Assembly: GCA_023418355.1 (NCBI GenBank)
Contig: JAEZZU010000111.1
Span: 1 to 9,991 of the forward strand
Reading direction: 5' to 3'
DNA from: Pseudomonadota bacterium
GTDB taxonomy: Bacteria; Pseudomonadota; Gammaproteobacteria; Burkholderiales; Burkholderiaceae_C
Length of the DNA stretch: 9,991 nt
Shown here: one piece after another, positions 5,976 to 9,991 of the stretch
How positions within the stretch are numbered: the stretch's first letter is position 1
Layout of the letters: each line of letters opens with the position of its first letter
The notes under the pieces: generated by a model
Databases searched by the model: none
Seen by the model: only the letters and a program-made list of their open reading frames with translations
What the model was told of the DNA's origin: nothing
Program-made: the position numbers and the translations under genes

Positions 5976-7163
5976 TCACGGGCGCTGCGGGCATTTTTGT
6001 TTGGAAAAAGCCACCAGCACGGCACCGAGCATCAGCGCCAGGCCACCCATCACAAACAGGCTGCGGTAGCTGCCGGTGCTGGCGTAGACATAGGCCATCA
6101 GATAGCCCGCCGTGGCCTGCAGCAGCGCAAATGCGGCCGTGGCATAGCCCCACATGCGCTTGTGCTGTGCAGGGCCGATCAACTGCATCAGATAGCCCGA
6201 GGTGATGGCCGCCATGCCGGGCGAGAGCGCGCCCACGACAAAGCCTGAAAGTGCATGGCCAGCAAAGCTGGCCCACAGCAGCGGCAGGCCAATGGCCAGC
6301 ATCTTGAGCGCATAGGCGCAGGTGGTGGTGCGCCACCAGCCCCAGCGCGTGGCGCAAAAGCCCACGCACAGTGGCCCGGCCACGGCACCCAGTCCAAAAA
6401 ATGCCCACTGCGTGGCGCCATAGGCCGTGCCCAGTTGCAGCTCGCGTGCCAGGTAGTCCACCCAGAACACGGTGTGCGGCACAAAGCCAAAGGCGTCCGT
6501 GGTGTAGGCCAGAAACACCAGCACCACCGGCAGCGTCCAGAGCACGACAGCGGGAGCCGGGGTGGACGCTGCGCCGGGCTGCACCGCAATGGGTGCCGGT
6601 GCGGGCAGAGCACGCGCGCTGCGCCAGCCCAGCCACAGCGCCAGCACGCAGACCGCACTCAGACCCAGCCATACGGCGCTCAGGCTTTGCTGTGCGAGGC
6701 TGGGTACCAGCGTGGCCGAAAGCAGCGCACCCACACCAATGCCGGAAAACATCATGGGCCCCAAGGCCGCACGGCGCTGCAGCGGGGTGGCAGCCATGGC
6801 AATCGAGGGCCCCAGCACCATGAGCGCAGCCCCGGCAATACCGGAAATCAGCCGCCAGACAAAGAACACGGCCATGGGCTGGGCCACGCAGCAGGCCGCA
6901 AAGCTCAGCGCGACGGCCATCCAGCACAGCACCAGCGCACGCACGCTGCCCAGGCGGTCGGCCAGCGGTGCGGCAGCCAGTGCGCCGATCAGATAGCCCA
7001 GCAGATTGGCAGCGCCCAGATAGGCCACCTGTTCACCGCTGAACCAGCCGGCCAGCACCATCTGCGGCATGAGGGCGGTATAGGCAAAACGGGCCAGACC
7101 CACGCCGCTGAGGGTGGCGAGAAAGCCGGTCAGAAAAAGAGGAAGTTCAGAGCGTTGAATCAC
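5976..7163 (-). CDS. MFS transporter of the YbfB/YjiJ type
   Basis: The 395-residue product is an inner-membrane protein with about 12 hydrophobic helices in two halves, joined by a proline/alanine-rich loop at about 185-205. GVGLARFAYTALMPQM (20-35) matches the G-x-GRFAYTPLLP helix of YbfB/YjiJ-type transporters, and GALAAAPLADRLGSVRAL (60-77) is the MFS motif A loop. The substrate is unknown; efflux of a small molecule is the usual guess. The start is GTG at 7163-7161, because no in-frame ATG lies near the expected N-terminus; only a weak AGG precedes it. It diverges from a LysR-type regulator and precedes a GST gene by 41 bases, which suggests a regulated export or detoxification unit. An importer role is not excluded. 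Confidence 0.85.
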   Translation of the reverse strand: MIQRSELPLFLTGFLATLSGVGLARFAYTALMPQMVLAGWFSGEQVAYLGAANLLGYLIGALAAAPLADRLGSVRALVLCWMAVALSFAACCVAQPMAVFFVWRLISGIAGAALMVLGPSIAMAATPLQRRAALGPMMFSGIGVGALLSATLVPSLAQQSLSAVWLGLSAVCVLALWLGWRSARALPAPAPIAVQPGAASTPAPAVVLWTLPVVLVFLAYTTDAFGFVPHTVFWVDYLARELQLGTAYGATQWAFFGLGAVAGPLCVGFCATRWGWWRTTTCAYALKMLAIGLPLLWASFAGHALSGFVVGALSPGMAAITSGYLMQLIGPAQHKRMWGYATAAFALLQATAGYLMAYVYASTGSYRSLFVMGGLALMLGAVLVAFSKQKCPQRP

Positions 7164-7210
7164 GATGGCCTGGGGAGTGGATGCTGGCAGATTAGGCCCT
7201 TGTTTGCATC

Positions 7211-7238
7211 ATGTCCAATGATTCAAAATGAACGACAT
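7211..7238. promoter_or_regulatory. Candidate LysR-type operator between the MFS and regulator genes
   Basis: The divergent gap holds two nested dyads. TTCA (7222-7225) and TGAA (7229-7232) flank AAA, and the outer ATGTC (7211-7215) mirrors GACAT (7234-7238). The inner dyad lies within a stretch of the length expected for a T-N11-A LysR box. The site is 48-75 bases from the MFS start and just upstream of the regulator start, as expected for autoregulation plus control of the divergent gene. No strong -10/-35 pair could be fixed. This is inference from position and symmetry. Confidence 0.4.
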
Positions 7239-7258
7239 CATCTTGTTTTGTGATTGAC

Positions 7259-8149
7259 ATGCAGCTCAAATCTCTGCGCATCTTTGAAGCCGTCAGCAGC
7301 ACCGGCAGTTTTGGTGCAGCGGCCCAGCGTCTGCACACCGTGCAGTCCAATGTCACGGCCCACATCAAAAAGCTCGAAGACGAGTTGCAGGTGCAGCTGA
7401 TCGAGCGCAGCAGCACGCCGGTGCGGCTCACGCCCGCGGGCCACACTTTGCTGCCGCATGCACAGCGCCTGCTGCAGGCGCATGACGCGGCCTGCGCGCT
7501 TTTTGCGGGGGATGCGCCGCCATCGGGCCGGTTGCGCATCGGGGCCATGGAAAGTACGGCGGCCCTGCGCCTGCCCAGCGTGCTGGCGCAGCTGTACCAG
7601 GACTGCCCGGACATTGATTTGCAGCTGCGCACCGGGCCCTCCGGCGCGTTGCTGGAAGAGTTGCAGCAGGGGTTGCTGGACTGCGCCTTTGTGGCAGGTC
7701 AGCCGCCACACCCGCGCTGGTGGTCAAAGGCGGTGTTTCAGGAAGAGCTGGTGCTGGTCAGCCGCACGCCGCTGCAGCAATTGCCTGCGCCTGAAGTGCT
7801 GCTGTGCACGCCGTTTCTGGCCTTTCGCCAGAGCTGCAGCTACCGCCAGCGCATCGAGCTGCTGCTGGCCAGCCAGGGCATTACCGGCGCACGCATCATG
7901 GAGATGGGCTCGCTGGATGCCATCCTCGGCTGCGTGGCCGCAGGCATGGGCTTTGCACTCATGCCCCATGCGCTGATGCAGACCCAGCGGTCCCGCTTTG
8001 CCGTGCATTGCCTGCAGCTGCCTGAGCCGCTGCGCAGCCAGATTGCCGTGATTGATACCTGGCTGGTGGCGCCGGAGCAGGCCGCGTGGTCGCCGCAGTT
8101 GCATGCACTGGTGCGCAAGCTGCTGCTGCCCGAGCTTCAACCGGCCTGA
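7259..8149 (+). CDS. LysR-family transcriptional regulator
   Basis: From the ATG at 7259 the product has 296 residues, the usual LysR length. Residues 1-60 form the winged helix-turn-helix: MQLKSLRIFEAVSSTGSFGA, then AAQRLHTVQSNVTAHIKKLE, ending RLTPAGHTLLPHAQ. The remainder is the substrate-sensing domain, which opens GRLRIGAMES and includes GLLDCAFVAG and GCVAAGMGFALMP, typical of LysR effector domains. A GTG at 7250 in the same frame would add three residues; neither start has a clear Shine-Dalgarno, and ATG is preferred because MQLKSLRIFE fits the family. It diverges from the MFS gene, its probable target. The coding end overlaps that of the convergent yifB-like gene by 13 bases. The inducer cannot be read from sequence. 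Confidence 0.9.
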   Translation: MQLKSLRIFEAVSSTGSFGAAAQRLHTVQSNVTAHIKKLEDELQVQLIERSSTPVRLTPAGHTLLPHAQRLLQAHDAACALFAGDAPPSGRLRIGAMESTAALRLPSVLAQLYQDCPDIDLQLRTGPSGALLEELQQGLLDCAFVAGQPPHPRWWSKAVFQEELVLVSRTPLQQLPAPEVLLCTPFLAFRQSCSYRQRIELLLASQGITGARIMEMGSLDAILGCVAAGMGFALMPHALMQTQRSRFAVHCLQLPEPLRSQIAVIDTWLVAPEQAAWSPQLHALVRKLLLPELQPA

Positions 8150-9672
8150 CGCAGCAGGGCGCGGCGGTACTGCATGGCTTCCGCCACATGGCTGCTGGCA
8201 ATGCGTTCACTGCCTGCCAGATCGGCAATCGTGCGCGCCACACGCAGGGCGCGGTGCGTGGCGCGGGCCGACCAGCCCAGCTTGTCCGCCGCCTTGCGCA
8301 GCAGCTCGGTAGCGGCAGCGTCCAGCTGCGCGTGCTGGTCCAGCGCTTCACCCTGCAGCATCTGGTTGGGGCATTGCTGGCGCTGCAGCGCACGCTCACG
8401 CGCCTGCAGCACACGGGCGCGGATGGTGGCGCTGGGCTCGCTGGCTGAGGGTGCCAGCAGCTCCTGCGGCGGCAGCGTGGGCACTTCCACATGCAGGTCA
8501 ATGCGGTCCAGCAACGGGCCGCTGAGCTTGGCCTGATAACGCGCCACCTGCTCGGGCGTACAGCGACAGGCGCGCTGCGTGCTGCCCCAGAAACCGCAGG
8601 GGCAGGGGTTCATGGCGGCAATGAGCTGAAAGCGTGCCGGGAATGTGGTGCTGTGCGCGGCGCGTGCAATGGTGATGCGCCCGGTTTCCAGCGGCTCACG
8701 CAGCGCTTCCAGCGCGCTGCGGCTGAATTCCGGAAACTCGTCCAGAAACAGCACACCATGGTGGGCATAGGAAATTTCGCCGGGTCGTGGCGGCGAGCCA
8801 CCGCCGACGAGCGCCACCGCACTGGCCGTGTGGTGCGGGCTGCCCGTGGGGCGCTGGCCCCAGCGCTCGGGCGCAAAACGACCGCCCACACTGGCAATGG
8901 CCGCGCTTTCCAGCGCCTCCTGCTGGGTCATGGGTGGCAGCAAGCCGGCAAAGCGCTGCGCCAGCATGGATTTGCCGCTGCCCGGTGGGCCGACCAGCAG
9001 CAGGCCGTGTGCGCCTGCGGCGGCAATTTCCAGCGCACGCCGGGCCTGCAGCTGGCCTTTGACATCAGCCATGTCCAGCAGGTCTGGCACATGCTGCGGC
9101 GCCTGTGGCTGCATGCGCTGCCAGCCGGTGGCTGGTGGTATGTCTCTCGTGCTGTCGGGCAGCATCTGCTGCACCACATCCAGCAGATGCTGTGCGCCAT
9201 AGACCTCGATCTGCGTGGCCCATGCCGCTTCACGTGCACTGTCTGTAGGGAGCACAAAGCGCAGCGGTGGTTGCTGCGCGTCCATGGCCAGTGCCGTCGC
9301 CAGCGCTCCGCGCACGGGGCGCAGCTCACCGGACAGGGACAGCTCCCCGGCAAATTCCCAGCCCTGGAGCTTGCGTGCATCGATCTGGCCGCTGGCGGCA
9401 AGAATGCCCAGTGCAATGGGCAGATCAAACCGGCCGGAATCCTTGGGCAGATCGGCCGGCGCCAGGTTCACCGTGATGCGCTTGTTGCCGGGGTATTCCA
9501 GACCACTGTTGGCAATCGCGCAGCGCACGCGCTCTCGTGCTTCGCGCACTTCCAGATCGGCCAGACCTACGAGATTGAGCGCAGGCAATCCATTGGCCAG
9601 ATGCACTTCGACGGTGACCTGCGGGGCCTGCAACCCCATCAAGGCGCGGCTTTGTACACACGCCAGAGACAT
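8137..9672 (-). CDS. yifB: YifB/ComM-family Mg chelatase-like AAA+ ATPase
   Basis: The 511-residue product has the full YifB/ComM architecture. The N-terminal Lon-like (ChlI) domain covers about 1-170, with LPALNLVGLADLEVREARER at 29-48 and VNLAPADLPKDSGRFDLPIA at 68-87. A Mg-chelatase-type AAA+ core follows: Walker A GPPGSGKS at 228-235, PGEISYAHHGVLFLDEFPE at 297-315 containing Walker B, then NPCPCG and CRC, giving four cysteines (357, 359, 369, 371) that could bind zinc. SGPLLDRIDLHVEVP is at 384-398, and a helical C-terminal domain follows. In Vibrio and Haemophilus the homologue ComM is a hexameric branch-migration helicase that aids integration of DNA during natural transformation; the same role here is inferred. 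The start is supported by GGGAGGG (9682-9688) nine bases upstream. Confidence 0.93.
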   Translation of the reverse strand: MSLACVQSRALMGLQAPQVTVEVHLANGLPALNLVGLADLEVREARERVRCAIANSGLEYPGNKRITVNLAPADLPKDSGRFDLPIALGILAASGQIDARKLQGWEFAGELSLSGELRPVRGALATALAMDAQQPPLRFVLPTDSAREAAWATQIEVYGAQHLLDVVQQMLPDSTRDIPPATGWQRMQPQAPQHVPDLLDMADVKGQLQARRALEIAAAGAHGLLLVGPPGSGKSMLAQRFAGLLPPMTQQEALESAAIASVGGRFAPERWGQRPTGSPHHTASAVALVGGGSPPRPGEISYAHHGVLFLDEFPEFSRSALEALREPLETGRITIARAAHSTTFPARFQLIAAMNPCPCGFWGSTQRACRCTPEQVARYQAKLSGPLLDRIDLHVEVPTLPPQELLAPSASEPSATIRARVLQARERALQRQQCPNQMLQGEALDQHAQLDAAATELLRKAADKLGWSARATHRALRVARTIADLAGSERIASSHVAEAMQYRRALLRQAG

Positions 9673-9717
9673 GACGACTTTCCCTCCCTAAATCGGTGCG
9701 TTGGCGGTGCCGTACTG

Positions 9718-9745
9718 GCACATCGGTGGTGCACTGCTTTGGTGC
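9718..9745 (+). promoter_or_regulatory. Two overlapping NtrC-type binding sites upstream of glnK
   Basis: Two exact matches to GCAC-N5-TGGTGC occur: 9718-9732 and 9731-9745, sharing two bases, with centres 13 bases apart. The second lies in TGCACTGCTTTGGTGCG (9730-9746), close to the enteric glnA enhancer sites. They lie about 90-120 bases upstream of the predicted sigma-54 start, a normal enhancer distance. The consensus is known from enteric NtrC; use by this organism's NtrC is inferred. Confidence 0.75.
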
Positions 9746-9809
9746 GTTGTTGCGGATGAACGGTAGCGTCAATGGTGTTGGGCGCTGCTGGCACAGGCAA
9801 GTCCGCTGG

Positions 9810-9827
9810 TTGGCACGCTCCCTGCTT
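9810..9827 (+). promoter_or_regulatory. Sigma-54 (RpoN) promoter of glnK
   Basis: TTGGCACGCTCCCTGCTT matches the -24/-12 consensus TTGGCACG-N4-TTGCT with one mismatch. The essential GG (9812-9813) and GC (9824-9825) are exactly ten bases apart. Transcription should start near 9837, leaving a leader of about 45 bases before the ATG at 9882. With the NtrC-type sites upstream this forms a standard nitrogen-regulated promoter. Confidence 0.8.
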
Positions 9828-9881
9828 AAAGGGCTTGTCACAACACTTTTTACAACTGCCCGCTTCCCGGAGGAACGTCTC

Positions 9882-9991
9882 ATGAAAATGGTGTCAGCCA
9901 TCATCAAGCCCTTCAAGCTCGACGAGGTGCGCGAAGCACTCTCGCAGCTTGGCGTACAGGGCATCACAGTGACCGAAGTGAAAGGCTTTGG
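9882..9991 (+). CDS. glnK: PII nitrogen regulatory protein, N-terminal fragment (runs off the right edge)
   Basis: The first 36 codons and part of the next are present, reading MKMVSAIIKPFKLDEVREAL and then SQLGVQGITVTEVKGFG. This is the conserved start of PII proteins (GlnB/GlnK), trimeric cytoplasmic sensors of 2-oxoglutarate, ATP/ADP and glutamine state. The window ends where the T-loop begins, so the uridylylated Tyr51 is not visible. GGAGGA (9869-9874) lies seven bases before the ATG. glnK is preferred over glnB because of the sigma-54 promoter and NtrC-type sites directly upstream, the usual control of glnK-amtB; an amtB gene downstream would settle it but lies outside the window. Family assignment is firm; the paralogue is an inference. 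Confidence 0.85.
   Translation, partial: MKMVSAIIKPFKLDEVREALSQLGVQGITVTEVKGF

Noticed and set aside
6255..7253. A 332-codon plus-strand open frame opposite the MFS gene
   Set aside because: The composition is Gln/His/Gly/Arg-rich and lacks known motifs; the minus strand reads as a well-formed 12-helix transporter.
8491..9759. A 422-codon plus-strand open frame opposite the yifB-like gene
   Set aside because: It is rich in His, Gln, Arg and Cys with no recognisable domain, as expected for the antisense of a GC-rich gene. The opposite strand encodes a complete YifB/ComM protein with all motifs and a strong ribosome binding site.
9789..9803. A second TGGCAC just upstream of the glnK promoter
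   Set aside because: It lacks the GC dinucleotide ten bases after GG that a sigma-54 -12 element needs.
1..9991. Search for tRNA or rRNA genes, CRISPR arrays, insertion sequences, integrases or phage genes
   Set aside because: None is visible; apart from two edge-truncated genes the window is filled with intact chromosomal genes and short gaps.

Overview
The window looks like chromosomal DNA from a GC-rich betaproteobacterium, most likely a member of the Comamonadaceae (Comamonas, Delftia or Acidovorax relatives). The reasons are the protein N-termini (a ferredoxin-NADP reductase and a PII protein of the betaproteobacterial type), the GC-biased codon use, and intergenic nested inverted repeats built on an AGCTGC/AGCGCT core, which I associate from memory with this family. 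Identifications come from reading translated motifs; no database search was possible.

Layout. (1) Bases 1-98, minus strand: the first 32 codons of a ferredoxin-NADP reductase (fpr), diverging from (2) a four-gene plus-strand ABC importer of the branched-chain amino acid (HAAT/Liv) type at 472-5199: a periplasmic binding protein, a single 634-residue permease in which LivH-like and LivM-like halves are fused, and LivG- and LivF-like ATPases. The last three genes are joined by ATGA stop/start overlaps. (3) A nested inverted repeat at 5206-5310 separates livF from a convergent minus-strand pair: a YbfB/YjiJ-type MFS transporter (5976-7163) followed by a small glutathione S-transferase (5335-5934). 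(4) A LysR-type regulator (7259-8149) diverges from the MFS gene and probably controls the pair. (5) A YifB/ComM-type AAA+ ATPase (8137-9672, minus) converges on the regulator with a 13-base overlap of coding ends. (6) The first 36 codons of a PII signalling protein, probably glnK (9882 onward), start at the right edge behind a strong sigma-54 promoter match and two perfect NtrC-type sites.

How the genes work together. The ABC operon is one complete importer (binding protein, fused transmembrane unit, two ATPases); its ligand cannot be read from sequence. The LysR/MFS/GST group looks like a small regulated export or detoxification unit. The glnK control region is the clearest regulatory logic here: nitrogen limitation should activate NtrC and RpoN and switch on glnK. 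Both genes at the left divergent region carry terminator-like hairpins in their presumed leaders.

I find no evidence for a wholly new system, phage, insertion sequence, CRISPR array or RNA gene. The best leads are the fused permease, the nested repeat family, the leader hairpins and the NtrC sites lying close in front of yifB.
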